DNA of 64,000 nt from Desnuesiella massiliensis (GCF_001403615.1 NZ_LN879450.1:1-64000), one strand, 5' to 3'; shown: positions 19,442 to 29,969, numbered from the stretch's first letter. Translations and numbers: made by a program. Notes: generated from the sequence alone by a model not told the origin.

Positions 19442-21316
19442 ATGGATTATAAAAAAATAGCCCAAGACATTTTAGCAAACTTAGGAGGCAAAGATAATGT
19501 ACAAGAATTATCTCACTGCATGACAAGACTTAGATTTAAGTTACACAACTCATCTAAGACAAATTCAGATAAAATATCTTCAATTGAAGGAGTTATAACA
19601 GTTGTTCAAAGTATGGGACAATTTCAAATTGTAATTGGAAACAAGGTTACAAAGGTTTATGATGAAATGATTAAACTTGTGCCTGAATCAGGAGTTTCAA
19701 ATGTAGACTCAGACACTAAGGAAAAACAAAGCCTTGGCAATGCCATTTTAAGTGCTGTTTCTGGAATCTTTACTCCTACTATTCCTGCAATTGCTGGTTC
19801 TGGTATGATTAAAGGTATATTATCGGTTTTAGCTATGTTCTATTTAAATAAATACGGTATTAATATAAAAGAATCTCAAACTTATATCATCTTAAATTCA
19901 TTAGCTGATGCTGTATTCTTCTTTATGCCTATTATCTTAGGCTACACAGCTGCTAAAGTATTTAAGACAAGTGAAATAATATCAATGATTATTGGTGCTA
20001 CATTATGTTATCCTGCTTTTACAACACTCATGACAGGTAAAGCGGCTGTTTATTTCCTTGGATTACCTGTAACAAAAGCAACATATACTTCTTCAGTAAT
20101 TCCAATAATTATTGCTATATGGGTGCTTTCTTATGTTGAAAAATTCCTACAAAAATATATACCTGAAGTGCTTAAGATTATAATGGTTCCAACATGTGCA
20201 TTAATTATAATGTTACCAGCTACAATATTACTATTTGGACCTATCGGAATATACTTAGGAAATGCTATTAACTTTGCTTATAAATATATCTATCAATTAA
20301 GCCCAGTGTTATGTGGTGCCTTCCTTGGCGGATTATGGTGTGTACTAGTTATCTTTGGTGCTCACAGAGCTTTATTACCAATTGGTATTAATGATGTTGC
20401 TACAACTGGAAGACAAAACCTTTTAGCTTTTGCAGGTGCTGCGAACTTCTCTCAAGCTGGATCTGCTTTAGGAGTATTCTTTAAAACTAAGAATAAGCAA
20501 TTAAAAACTATTGCTATGTCTTCTTCTATTACTGCTTTATTCGGAATTACAGAACCAGCTATCTATGGTGTTAACCTTAGACTTAAAAAACCAATGATAT
20601 TAGCTGTAATATGTGGTGCTATCGGTGGCGGAATTATGGGACTTGGGGGAGCTTATGGTAATGCTTTTGCCAACCAAGGTATTTTAACAATTCCTGTATA
20701 CGCTGAAGCTGGTACTATGGGATTCTTAAGCTACTTAGGTGGATGTGCTATAGCCTTCTTTGGTTCTGCAATACTAACTTACATTTTAGGTTTTGAAGAT
20801 ATAAAAGAAGACAATGAACAAATTTCAAATAGCACAAAGCTTGAAACTTTAACTAAATCAGAAGACCTAGATATTACGTCACCACTTGAAGGGACAACTA
20901 TCCCATTAACTGAAGTAAAAGATGATGTATTTTCATCAAAAGTTATAGGTGAAGGTGTTGCAGTAATACCATCTACTGGAGTTATAACTGCACCTGCTGA
21001 TTGCACTGTTGTATCATTATTCCCAACACTGCATGCTATAGGGTTAAAACTAAATAATGGCGCTGAGTTACTTATTCATATTGGTATTAACACTGTTGAA
21101 TTAAATGGCGAACACTTTATTAAATTCGTAAATCAAGGGGATACTGTAAAAAAAGGAAGCAAGCTAATCTCATTTGATATAGAAGAAGTAAAAAAAGCAG
21201 GCTATGATATTACTACACCAATAGTAGTAAGTAATACAGGTGATTTTGCTAAGGTAACATCATACGAAAATGCAAAAGTTTCAACGGAAGACGTAATAAT
21301 ATCTTTAACAAAATAA
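19442..21316 (+). CDS. bglP: PTS beta-glucoside-specific EIIBCA component
   Basis: A 624-residue single-chain permease. EIIB is at the N terminus with phospho-Cys26 (ELSHCMTRLRF). EIIC (about 105-450) spans the membrane and includes the GITEPAIYGVNL signature. EIIA at the C terminus (about 480-624) contains LPTLHAIGLKL-type and ELLIHIGINTVELNG segments with the two active histidines. It imports and phosphorylates an aryl- or alkyl-beta-glucoside or disaccharide such as cellobiose, salicin or arbutin. First gene of a three-gene operon under RAT control; AGGAGG precedes the start. Confidence 0.94.
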   Translation: MDYKKIAQDILANLGGKDNVQELSHCMTRLRFKLHNSSKTNSDKISSIEGVITVVQSMGQFQIVIGNKVTKVYDEMIKLVPESGVSNVDSDTKEKQSLGNAILSAVSGIFTPTIPAIAGSGMIKGILSVLAMFYLNKYGINIKESQTYIILNSLADAVFFFMPIILGYTAAKVFKTSEIISMIIGATLCYPAFTTLMTGKAAVYFLGLPVTKATYTSSVIPIIIAIWVLSYVEKFLQKYIPEVLKIIMVPTCALIIMLPATILLFGPIGIYLGNAINFAYKYIYQLSPVLCGAFLGGLWCVLVIFGAHRALLPIGINDVATTGRQNLLAFAGAANFSQAGSALGVFFKTKNKQLKTIAMSSSITALFGITEPAIYGVNLRLKKPMILAVICGAIGGGIMGLGGAYGNAFANQGILTIPVYAEAGTMGFLSYLGGCAIAFFGSAILTYILGFEDIKEDNEQISNSTKLETLTKSEDLDITSPLEGTTIPLTEVKDDVFSSKVIGEGVAVIPSTGVITAPADCTVVSLFPTLHAIGLKLNNGAELLIHIGINTVELNGEHFIKFVNQGDTVKKGSKLISFDIEEVKKAGYDITTPIVVSNTGDFAKVTSYENAKVSTEDVIISLTK

Positions 21317-21358
21317 CTAGAACAAACCAAAATTTCATTATACTAAGGAGGATTATAT

Positions 21359-22765
21359 ATGAATACAATATTCCCCAAAAATTTCTTATGGGGTGCATCT
21401 TCATCTGCATTCCAAATTGAAGGTGCCTGGGATGAAGAAGGCAAAAAAATGACGGTTGCTGACTACAACTCATTTAAAAAATCCCACTTACAAGCCGACA
21501 CAAAGGTAGCCTCAGACTTTTATCATAAATTTGAACAAGATATTGATTTAATGAAAGAACTAGGAATGAAAACTTATAGATTTTCTATTTCCTGGGCTAG
21601 AATTATTCCAGATGGTGATGGAGAAATTAACCCAAAAGGGATAGATTTTTATAATAAGGTTATAAATAAACTAGTGGAAAACGAAATAGAGCCTTTCGTA
21701 ACTCTATATCACTTTGATTTACCATTTGCTTTAGTAGAAAAATATAATGGTTGGGAAAGCAGAGAAACTGTATTTGCCTATGAACGCTTTGCTAAAGTCT
21801 GCTTTAAGGAATTTGGAGATAGAGTTAAGTATTGGCAACCTCATAACGAACAAAACTTAATTGTTAGGGTAGAAGAAAGAATTAATATTTATAGTGAAAC
21901 AGATCCATTAAAGATTGATAAAATGCGTGCACAAATGGATTACAACATGTGTTTAGCACATGCTTTAGCCGTCAATGCTTGTCATGAAATGATAGAAGGA
22001 AGTAAGATTGGCGCTGCTGTTTCATCATCTGTAACGTATCCTCTTACTTGCAAGCCTGAAGATATTTATGCTGCTCGTATGAATGATAACTTCAAAGTTT
22101 ATTATATGCTAGATATGCACTACTACGGGGAATATCCAGGATACTACATTAAATATCTAAAAGAAAGAGATATAATGCCTCATATGGAAGATAACGATAA
22201 GGAAATACTAAAGAAGGCAAAAATGGACTTTATCGCAATTAACTACTATAGAACAAATTGTGCTGAAGCTTTACCAATAGATGCTGAACATCCTTTTGGC
22301 TTAAGAGAAGGAACTGTAGACTTTAGTATGTATGGACTATTTAAAATGTCTATGAATCCTAAGTTAAAAGCAACAGAATACGGTGCTGCAATAGATCCTT
22401 CTGGATTACGTGTTGCATTAAATGAATATTGGCAAAGATATCACTTACCTATTATAATTACAGAAAATGGATTAGGAACTGCTGATGTCATAGAAGATGG
22501 AAAAGTTCATGATGAATACCGTATTAATTATCTAAGAGAACATATAAATGCTTGTGCTTTAGCAGTTGAAGACGGTGTTGAAATGCTTGGATACTGTCCA
22601 TGGTCATTTATGGATCTATTAAGCTCTGCTCAAGGATTTAAAAAGCGTTACGGTCTTGTTTATGTAGACAGAACTGATGATGATACATTAAGTATGAAGA
22701 GAATTAAGAAAGATAGCTTCTACTGGTATCAAAATGTTATAAAAACTAATGGTGAAACGGAATAA
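21359..22765 (+). CDS. bglA: 6-phospho-beta-glucosidase (GH1)
   Basis: A 468-residue glycoside hydrolase family 1 enzyme. It starts with the GH1 signature FPKNFLWGASSSAFQIEGA. The acid/base glutamate is in QPHNEQN (canonical NEP is altered to NEQ), and the nucleophile is in PIIITENGLG. It would hydrolyse the phosphorylated beta-glucoside delivered by the upstream permease, releasing glucose-6-phosphate. It lies 42 bases after bglP with its own AGGAGG. Confidence 0.93.
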   Translation: MNTIFPKNFLWGASSSAFQIEGAWDEEGKKMTVADYNSFKKSHLQADTKVASDFYHKFEQDIDLMKELGMKTYRFSISWARIIPDGDGEINPKGIDFYNKVINKLVENEIEPFVTLYHFDLPFALVEKYNGWESRETVFAYERFAKVCFKEFGDRVKYWQPHNEQNLIVRVEERINIYSETDPLKIDKMRAQMDYNMCLAHALAVNACHEMIEGSKIGAAVSSSVTYPLTCKPEDIYAARMNDNFKVYYMLDMHYYGEYPGYYIKYLKERDIMPHMEDNDKEILKKAKMDFIAINYYRTNCAEALPIDAEHPFGLREGTVDFSMYGLFKMSMNPKLKATEYGAAIDPSGLRVALNEYWQRYHLPIIITENGLGTADVIEDGKVHDEYRINYLREHINACALAVEDGVEMLGYCPWSFMDLLSSAQGFKKRYGLVYVDRTDDDTLSMKRIKKDSFYWYQNVIKTNGETE

Positions 22766-22843
22766 GGTATCGTAAAAAAATAAATAGTCAAAGATGGGTC
22801 GTATATTTTGCGTAAGACAATTTACTTACATTAACTTATATGA

Positions 22844-22897
22844 AAATTCAACTAAGGCTCAGAGGTAGTTTTCTCCTGCTGAACCTTAATTGAATTT
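22844..22897. repeat. Long stem-loop between bglA and the antiterminator gene
   Basis: Arms 22844-22862 and 22879-22897 pair over 19 positions. On the plus strand there are two C-A mismatches; on the minus strand these become G-T wobbles, so folding is stronger there. It may be a processing site, an attenuator or a relic. No second RAT is visible. Confidence 0.5.
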
Positions 22898-22940
22898 ATT
22901 TACAATATATAAATATAATAATTATATTGGAGTGTTAAAT

Positions 22941-23789
22941 ATGCATATTACAAAGGTATTGAATAACTCTTTAGTTCTTGCACAAGATAATTCTGGCAAT
23001 GAAATAATCTTAATGGGTAAAGGAATAGGTCATAACCATTCTGTAGGGTATGAGTTGAAAAAGGAGGAAATTGAAAAGATATTTGTCCTTCATGATGAAG
23101 GTATCAAGAAAAATATTTTGCAACTTGCTTCCGAAATTGATGAGGTATATTTTAATATTGCTCAGCTTATTATCGATTATGCAATAACAAAATATAATCT
23201 TAAACTAATGAATCATATATATTTAGCCCTTACGGACCATATAGCCTTTGCTGTAAAACGTTTTAAATCTAATATTATAATAGAAAACCACTATTTATCT
23301 GAGATTAAAGAATTTAATCCAAATGAATACGACATAGGATCATATGCTCTTAAAGTAATTGAAGAAAACCTAGATTTAAGACTTCCTGAAGATGAGATTG
23401 GAAATATAGCAGGACACTTTATTAATGCACAACAAGATAACCCTTATAGTGATAAAAATAAAAAAGTTGCAAAGATAGTTAATGATATACTGCAGATTGT
23501 ACACTACCATTTTGCAATAATATATAATAAAGAATCTTTCTCTTATACACGTTTTGTAATGCATTTAAAAGCTTTTGCTCAAAGATTTATATCTAATAAG
23601 CCTAATAAAGAGCAAGTTGACTTTATTTATGAACAAGTCCGTGCTAATTGTAGATCTGAATATGAATGTGTTAAGAAAATAAAAACATATGTAAATAATG
23701 AATATTCTAAGGAACTACCAAAACAAGAGGAATTATATTTAATGATACATATCCATAAGATACTTGGAGAATTAAATGAAGTTAATTAA
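22941..23789 (+). CDS. licT: LicT/BglG-family transcription antiterminator
   Basis: A 282-residue regulator with an RNA-binding CAT domain (1-57; KVLNNSLVLAQDNSGNEII) and two PRD domains. PRD1 carries LALTDHIAFAVKR, and PRD2 carries IAGHFINAQ with its histidine. PRDs are phosphorylated by HPr or EIIB, linking antitermination to sugar supply. A longer frame begins at 22890, but TTGGAG precedes the ATG at 22941. Its target is the RAT 3.6 kb upstream, completing an autonomous operon. Confidence 0.92.
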   Translation: MHITKVLNNSLVLAQDNSGNEIILMGKGIGHNHSVGYELKKEEIEKIFVLHDEGIKKNILQLASEIDEVYFNIAQLIIDYAITKYNLKLMNHIYLALTDHIAFAVKRFKSNIIIENHYLSEIKEFNPNEYDIGSYALKVIEENLDLRLPEDEIGNIAGHFINAQQDNPYSDKNKKVAKIVNDILQIVHYHFAIIYNKESFSYTRFVMHLKAFAQRFISNKPNKEQVDFIYEQVRANCRSEYECVKKIKTYVNNEYSKELPKQEELYLMIHIHKILGELNEVN

Positions 23790-23828
23790 GTGCTGTTGCA
23801 AAATGAAATTTTGCAACAGCACTTTTAT
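23788..23828 (+). terminator. Terminator of the beta-glucoside operon
   Basis: A perfect 17-bp stem (23788-23804 / 23808-23824, beginning aagtgctgttgc) with a three-base loop followed by TTTATAT. It starts at the stop codon of the antiterminator. Confidence 0.9.
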
Positions 23829-23849
23829 ATGATGTAAAATAACTTAAGC

Positions 23850-24332
23850 TTACTCTATTACAGCCGGAATAATACATTCACATATCAGTGTCCACCTATC
23901 ACGAGGATTCATGATGAATTCTGAGGCAATTGCTATAACTAAATTTTTTTCTGGAATGCAACAAATGATATTACCGTCATCGCCCATTGCCAAGTATGCA
24001 AAAACTCCGTCCTCTTCTCGTAACTACCATAGATAACCATATTTATTAGAGTTCATCGCTGTTGTTTCATCAATCCATGTCTCCGAAATAATCTGATTAT
24101 TGTTCCAAATACCACGGTTTAGATATAGGAAGCCAAAGGATTTCATTCCATAACTCGGTATCTGCTTCATACCGATGGGATTAAATAAACGTTCGTTGGC
24201 AAACTCACGAGCACTTTTTCCTGTGCTGCGAGTAATGATGGTTGAAAGCAGGTGAGTCCCTGCATTTGTAGATACTTCGCATATATTCCAGAATTCTCCA
24301 ATAGATAACAAGAGATCATCTCCATTCTTCAT
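23850..24332 (-). pseudogene. Serine hydrolase (class C beta-lactamase-like), decayed
   Basis: The frame from 24332 encodes THLLSTIITRSTGKSAREFA and LFNPIGMKQIPSYGM, typical of PBP4*/class C beta-lactamase-type hydrolases. A TAG at 24024-24026 interrupts it. The same frame continues for 57 more codons (GVFAYLAMGDDGNIICCIPE to IIPAVIE) to a proper stop at 23850-23852. The N-terminal SxxK and YxN regions are missing upstream, so this is a truncated gene with a nonsense mutation. Confidence 0.85.
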
Positions 24333-24399
24333 ATTTTCATACTAACTAACTGCTTTAAACATCCATATCCTGTTTACTTCTACTATACACTTCAAAGTC

Positions 24400-24477
24400 A
24401 ACTGAAAAAATATCGCCCCTCGTAATTGCTGAGCGACGGACTTTCATCACCAAACTGTCACCCACGCTGGCGTACAT
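24400..24477 (-). other. Possible group II intron 5'-domain relic
   Basis: On the minus strand, just after the polC terminator, the sequence runs gatgtacgccagcgtggg, then gtgacagtttggtgatgaaa and gtccgtcgctc. The GTGACAGTTTGGTG-GTGAAAGTCC-like pattern resembles domain I of bacterial group II introns. No reverse transcriptase follows. Recognition is from memory of the motif only. The overlapping 65-codon frame (24355-24552) is probably not a gene. Confidence 0.3.
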
Positions 24478-24510
24478 CAAAAAAATCCACAACATTTCTG
24501 TCGTGGATTT
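24478..24510 (-). terminator. polC terminator
   Basis: On the minus strand AAATCCACGAC, six-base loop, GTTGTGGATTT followed by TTTT; one G-U wobble. It lies about 50 bases beyond the polC stop. Confidence 0.85.
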
Positions 24511-24560
24511 AATGAGGAAGACGAGGTTTACCTTACCAATATCTTCATACAATCTTAGTA

Positions 24561-27500
24561 TTAAATTGCATCAAAAAAGCTCAATTGATCCTTTTCTGGA
24601 AGGCCTTTTAAACAACCGAATTTTCTAAGTGAATCTATAGCAGAATTACCAATTTTAGCACGTTTCTTTAGATCTTCTAAAGAACCTATTGGCTTTCCTG
24701 TTTGAGTTGCTTCTTGTACTGCATTGTATATGCCTTCTGCTGCCACATTTCCCATACCGGATATACTGTTTATAGGGGGCCTTAAGCCCTCCTCTTCTAC
24801 TAAGAATTTTGTAGCATGGGATTTATATAAATCAATGGGTAGGAACTCAATCTCCCTCTCGTACATTTCCAGAACCAATTCCAGGTCATCATACATATCC
24901 TTATCCTTAGGGAGAGCTTGCATACCCATCATTTCAATTTCCTTCATCTTTTCTTTAACTTTCTCTTTTCCAAAAATCATAAATTCTGCATCAAAGGCTT
25001 TCGCCCTAATACTGAAGTATGCTGCGTAATAAGCCTTAGGTATGTGAACCTTAAACCAAGCTATTCTAAAGGCCATCATTACATAGGCTGCAGCGTGGGC
25101 CTTAGGAAACATGTATTTTATCTTTTTGCATGAATCTATGTACCATTCCGGCACATCACATTCCCTCATTAATGCCTCATATTCCGGAAACTTTGGGTCT
25201 TTTAATGCTTTTCCCTTACGCACCGTTTCCATAATCTTAAAGGCAGTATTAGGTGGCAAGCCCTTCTTAATAAGATAAACCATGATATCATCTCTAGTAC
25301 ATACTGCCTCACTTATACTATTAATGGTTCCTGAATCAATTAAGTCCTTAGCATTTCCCAGCCATACGTCGGTACCATGAGAAAGTCCTGATATACATAT
25401 TAAATCCATAAAGGTTTTTGGCATTGTATCTAAAAGCATTCCTCTTACGAACTTGGTACCAAATTCAGGGATTCCAAAGCTTCCTACCCTGGAATTTATC
25501 TGCTGCGGTGCTACTCCTATAGCCTTTGTGGATGAAAATATAGACATAGTATCCTTATCATCCATAGGAATCTTTTGGGGGTCTACTCCTGTTATATCCT
25601 GTAACATTCTTATGACTGTTGGATCGTCGTGCCCTAGTATATCTAGCTTCAACAAGTTCTGATCAATAGAGTGATAGTCAAAATGTGTTGTTATTATATC
25701 TGAATTTGGATCATCTGCTGGATGCTGTACGGGACAAAATTCAAAAATTTCTCTCCCCTTAGGAACAACTATAATTCCACCAGGGTGCTGTCCCGAAGTT
25801 CTTTTTATACCTGTACAGCCCTTTGAAATTCTGAGTATTTCTGCCTTGTTTACTGTAAGGCTTTTTTCTTCAAAATACTTTTTCACATAACCAAAGGCTG
25901 TTTTTTCTGCTATGGTACCTATAGTTCCTGCCTTAAAGGTTGTGCCCTTTCCAAAGATAACTTCTGTATATCTATGTGCTTTTGCCTGATATTCTCCTGA
26001 GAAGTTTAAATCTATATCCGGCTCCTTATCTCCGTTGAATCCCAAGAAGGTTTCGAAAGGAATATCTATACCATCCTTAGCAAGCTGTTCTCCACAAACT
26101 GGACATTGCTTATCCGGCAGGTCAAAGCCAATTTTAGCACCGTAATCTGCAAAATCCGAAAACTTACATTTGGGACACCTATAATGAGCTGGCAAAGCAT
26201 TTACTTCAGTTATACCAGTCATATATGCCACTACAGAAGAACCAACAGAACCTCTGGAACCAACCAGATATCCGTCCTCATTTGATTTCCATACTAGCTT
26301 TTGAGCGATTATATACATTACTGAGAAACCATTTTTTATAATGGAATCTAGCTCCCTCTCCAATCTTTGCTGAACTAACTCTGGAAGTGGATTTCCATAA
26401 AGTTCATAAGCTTTTCCATAGGTAATATCCTTAATAGTCTGCTCACAACCATCTATATGAGGCGTAGCTTTCTCAGATGAAATTGGGCTGATCTGCTCAC
26501 ACATATCTGATATCTTATTGGTATTTGTAACTACCACTTCATAGGCTTTTTCCTTACCTAAATAAGAAAATTCCTGAAGCATCTCCTCAGTAGTTCTTAA
26601 ATATAAGGGTGCCTGATTATCTGCATCCTTAAAGCCCTGACCTGCCTCCAGTATACGCCTGTATATCTCATCCTCAGGATCCATGAAATGAACATCTCCT
26701 GTGGCCACTACAAGCTTATTTAGCTTCTCACCAAGCTGTATAATCTTTTTATTGATTTGCTTTAAATATTCCCTATCAGGTACTTGCCCATTCCTTACTA
26801 AGTAATCATTATTTCCTAGAGGCTGAATTTCTAAATAATCATATTCCTCTGCAATAGCTTCAATTTCCTCATCGGATTTTCCAAGAAGTATTGCCTGATA
26901 AAGCTCACCCTCACTGCAGGCACTGCCAAGAATCAAGCCTTCTGAGTATTTTTTGTACATGCTTTTTAATATACGAGGCCTTTTATAGAAATAGTCTAAA
27001 CTTGAATAAGACACCAATCTATATAAATTTTTCAATCCCACATAATCCTTAGCAAATATTATTGCATGATAGGTTTTAAGCTTTTTATATTCTTCCTTTT
27101 TAGCTGCTTCATCAGAACCGTATATATCTATCTGCTCAAGGGTTTGTGCTCCCCTTTCCTTTAGCTTTTCAAGCATTATCTTGAAGACCTTAACGGTAGT
27201 ATCCACATCATCTAATGCTCTGTGAGCAACCTCTACACTTATGCCAAGGTTTTTAGCAATTCTCCCTAATTTATAGCTTTTATACTCGGGAAAGAGCTCT
27301 TGAGCCAAGGTCAAGGTATCTACATAGGTAAAATCAAAATCGTAACCTAGGACTTTAGCATTATGCTTTAAGAAGCCCACATCAAATCCAGCATTATGAG
27401 CAACTAAAACACTTCCCTTAATAAACTCCAACATTTTAGGAAAAACTTGTTCTATAGTTTCTGCATCTCTTACCATGTCATTAGTTATATTTGTAACCTC

Positions 27501-28916
27501 AATAACCCTTGCAGGAATAGGCTTTTCAGGATTTACAAAGCAGCTGAACTGATCTATTATCTTTCCATCTTTATATTTCATGATTCCTATCTCAGTAATT
27601 TTTTCAGTTACCGGGGAAAAACCTGTAGTCTCCAAATCTAGCACGCAATAGGTAGTATCAATACTCTGTCCCTTAGGATTTGTTACGGATGGCCTTTTAT
27701 CTGGTGCTAAATAAGCTTCCACTCCATATATAACTTTCATGTCCGGATTATCTCTTCCTAAAAGCTTATGCGCCTCAGGAAATGACTGCACTACACCATG
27801 ATCTGTAATGGCAATGGATTTCATGCCCCAGCTCATGGCTCTTTTAATCAAGTCCGTAGCACTAGTCATAGCATCCATCTGACTCATCTGTGTATGCATG
27901 TGCAGCTCTACCCTCTTCACCTCTGCATTATCCTGCCTCTTAGTCTTCTTCGTACCTTCTATTTCTATTATGGTATTAGCAATCATCTCAACTTCCCCAG
28001 AAAATTTACTGAAACCAGCATTTCCAGCAAGCCTGACACCCTTAGCATTTTTGAGTCTAGATAATACTTCACCATCTTCATCTGATTTTAAGAAGGATTT
28101 ACAAGTCATGGAACTTGAGCCATCGTATAGGTCAAAGGAAACTAATATTTTTCCACTTTTTAATTCCTTTGCTTCTATATTAGATATTTCACCTTCTATA
28201 GCTACTTTACCCTCATCTGGTGTTATGTCAGTAATTTTTATTACATTCTCCTTAATTTTAGAGCTTCTGCCTAATATTAAGAATGGATCAACTTTTTTTC
28301 CACCCTTTTCTTCTTTTACATCCTCTTTTTTCTCTGCATAATTTTTAGGTAATTTAGCTGTATTATTACTTATATTAGCCTTAATTTCCCTTGCAATAGA
28401 CAGTATTTCCTTTTCACGTGCTTCATCCTTAAGAACTAACTCTTCACTGGTTACCTTATCAACAAAATTTATATTATAGGTAATGCCATACAAGGTTTTT
28501 ATAGACTTATGAATCTTATTATGATAATGCATGGATTTCAAAAATTCTGATACCGGCACTTTAAAGTTAAAATTTATGTTGTTTTTATCCACTTCATATT
28601 CACTTTGATTTAGTAGTACCCTTAACGCAGGATATTTATCTGCCACTGAAAATACAATATCCATAAGTTCCTCTTCTGTGAGGTTTTTATCCATTCCATC
28701 AGCATAATTTACAGCGATTATAGAATCTTGTAAGGCAAATCTTTTTCTTATAAATCTATTAAGTTCTTCAAGTTCTTTTACTCCAATATATTTGTCTGAG
28801 CTGATTTTCATCTCTAAGCATTTACTTCTTTTATTTATGGTTACCGCTTCTACAATAGCAGTATTTATATTCCCTACTGAATTATAATCACTAAAAATTT
28901 CATTTATTCTTTTCAT
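24561..28916 (-). CDS. polC: DNA polymerase III subunit alpha, PolC type
   Basis: A 1451-residue replicative polymerase of low-GC Gram-positive bacteria. An N-terminal region is followed by an OB fold (about 220-320), then a PHP domain (ELHMHTQMSQMDAMT). The embedded DEDD 3'-5' exonuclease is inserted in PHP (YCVLDLETTGFSP, then LVAHNAGFDVGFL). The palm carries EPDIDLNFSGEYQ, and a zinc-finger-like CPKCKFSDF/CPVCGEQL segment is present. Length is typical. The frame opens at a GTG at 28952, but the ATG at 28916 starts the conserved MKRINEIFSDYN. Confidence 0.96.
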   Translation of the reverse strand: MKRINEIFSDYNSVGNINTAIVEAVTINKRSKCLEMKISSDKYIGVKELEELNRFIRKRFALQDSIIAVNYADGMDKNLTEEELMDIVFSVADKYPALRVLLNQSEYEVDKNNINFNFKVPVSEFLKSMHYHNKIHKSIKTLYGITYNINFVDKVTSEELVLKDEAREKEILSIAREIKANISNNTAKLPKNYAEKKEDVKEEKGGKKVDPFLILGRSSKIKENVIKITDITPDEGKVAIEGEISNIEAKELKSGKILVSFDLYDGSSSMTCKSFLKSDEDGEVLSRLKNAKGVRLAGNAGFSKFSGEVEMIANTIIEIEGTKKTKRQDNAEVKRVELHMHTQMSQMDAMTSATDLIKRAMSWGMKSIAITDHGVVQSFPEAHKLLGRDNPDMKVIYGVEAYLAPDKRPSVTNPKGQSIDTTYCVLDLETTGFSPVTEKITEIGIMKYKDGKIIDQFSCFVNPEKPIPARVIEVTNITNDMVRDAETIEQVFPKMLEFIKGSVLVAHNAGFDVGFLKHNAKVLGYDFDFTYVDTLTLAQELFPEYKSYKLGRIAKNLGISVEVAHRALDDVDTTVKVFKIMLEKLKERGAQTLEQIDIYGSDEAAKKEEYKKLKTYHAIIFAKDYVGLKNLYRLVSYSSLDYFYKRPRILKSMYKKYSEGLILGSACSEGELYQAILLGKSDEEIEAIAEEYDYLEIQPLGNNDYLVRNGQVPDREYLKQINKKIIQLGEKLNKLVVATGDVHFMDPEDEIYRRILEAGQGFKDADNQAPLYLRTTEEMLQEFSYLGKEKAYEVVVTNTNKISDMCEQISPISSEKATPHIDGCEQTIKDITYGKAYELYGNPLPELVQQRLERELDSIIKNGFSVMYIIAQKLVWKSNEDGYLVGSRGSVGSSVVAYMTGITEVNALPAHYRCPKCKFSDFADYGAKIGFDLPDKQCPVCGEQLAKDGIDIPFETFLGFNGDKEPDIDLNFSGEYQAKAHRYTEVIFGKGTTFKAGTIGTIAEKTAFGYVKKYFEEKSLTVNKAEILRISKGCTGIKRTSGQHPGGIIVVPKGREIFEFCPVQHPADDPNSDIITTHFDYHSIDQNLLKLDILGHDDPTVIRMLQDITGVDPQKIPMDDKDTMSIFSSTKAIGVAPQQINSRVGSFGIPEFGTKFVRGMLLDTMPKTFMDLICISGLSHGTDVWLGNAKDLIDSGTINSISEAVCTRDDIMVYLIKKGLPPNTAFKIMETVRKGKALKDPKFPEYEALMRECDVPEWYIDSCKKIKYMFPKAHAAAYVMMAFRIAWFKVHIPKAYYAAYFSIRAKAFDAEFMIFGKEKVKEKMKEIEMMGMQALPKDKDMYDDLELVLEMYEREIEFLPIDLYKSHATKFLVEEEGLRPPINSISGMGNVAAEGIYNAVQEATQTGKPIGSLEDLKKRAKIGNSAIDSLRKFGCLKGLPEKDQLSFFDAI

Positions 28917-29472
28917 TATATTCTTTAACCTTCTCCTCAAAATTTTTAGCACTCTACTATTATGATAGTAATATTTGTGTTTTTCAACATAAAAGTGAGG
29001 TATTAAATCTCTATCCTAATACCCATATATTTATTCTACATAATTATGATGCAATGTCCAAGTAAAATATATTAACCACAGAAAGATGGTTGTGGATGTT
29101 TTGAATGTTTTATCCACCTGGGCTATTGGCAAATTATTCACTATAGCTAATGAGGTGGCATTGGATATGTTTAATGCTTTTATAAAGTATGTATCAATGG
29201 TTTATGTGATTAAATTAGTTTTAAAACATAATCTTTTTCTTTCTAACGTTAATTATCAAGATTAAATTTCTTGGAATTCATATAGAAGTTAATGGCAATG
29301 AGAAAAAGCACCCATCAACGATTAGTGCTTTAAGCTCTTAAATTCACATAATAGATTTTATCCAATAGTCCTAAAACAAAATAAATGTTCTAAGGATGCT
29401 TAGTGTTGGCAGCACTAAGCATTTCTTATTTATATTATATCAAATTTATTATAAAAATACACATCTATTTTC
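28917..29472. other. Intergenic region with a short unassigned ORF
   Basis: The only open frame of note is 29086-29265 (+), 59 codons starting MVVDVLNVLSTWAIGKLFTI. It is hydrophobic but has no ribosome binding site and no recognised relatives. I regard it as a possible gene relic, not a supported gene. Confidence 0.25.
29396..29427. terminator. Stem-loop between polC and small membrane-protein gene
   Basis: Arms atgcttagtg (29396-29405) and cactaagcat (29413-29422). The plus-strand tail TTCTTATTTAT is T-rich; the minus-strand tail is less so. It lies 50 bases after the stop of the small membrane-protein gene. Confidence 0.5.
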
Positions 29473-29796
29473 TTATTTATTCTTTCTCCTAAACAGGACT
29501 GAAACAATTATATTATATACACCATAGAAAAGCGTAATAGAGAATATTGCTGCAACAAATAAAATCAACACTAATGTAGTTCTAATGATACTTACGTCTA
29601 AACTTAGTTTGTTAAATACTCCCAATAAAAGAAAAAATAATAGCAAGGACACAAAGCCAATGATTACCTGTTTTACTCCTCGTTGTAGATTTGCACTTGC
29701 TTTATTTGCATTATCTTCAATTTGGTGATTGAGAGTTTTTCTGCTTTCAGCAAAAACCATATCTTCTCTTACCTTGTTATTCCAGTCACCAGCCAC
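29473..29796 (-). CDS. Small two-helix membrane protein
   Basis: A 107-residue protein with a charged, helical N terminus (about 1-42) and two hydrophobic helices (about 43-62 and 70-98), ending in a basic RRKNK tail. No recognised family. The start is a GTG nine bases after AAAGGA. Monocistronic. Confidence 0.6.
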   Translation of the reverse strand: MAGDWNNKVREDMVFAESRKTLNHQIEDNANKASANLQRGVKQVIIGFVSLLLFFLLLGVFNKLSLDVSIIRTTLVLILFVAAIFSITLFYGVYNIIVSVLFRRKNK

Positions 29797-29969
29797 ATAA
29801 TCACATCCTTTAAATTCTTTTATAATATAATTATATCACGGTGGTGAATATTGTAAAATAAGTAAACATTGAACTATACAAAATAGCACTTAAACTGTCC
29901 TAATTACTTGTTGTCACATCATTTTATACTTTAAGAAAAATACTTATAAAATTTAACTAATGACTATAA

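Noticed and set aside
22765..22940. Second RAT site before the antiterminator gene
   Set aside because: The stem-loop present does not contain the RAT core (ttactg-taaagcaggca), so it is listed only as a hairpin.
24355..24552. 65-codon frame between polC and the hydrolase fragment
   Set aside because: It overlaps the polC terminator hairpin and the intron-like segment, so coding is unlikely.
29086..29265. 59-codon ORF after polC
   Set aside because: Hydrophobic and open, but without a ribosome binding site or recognised relatives; kept only as a note in the intergenic entry.
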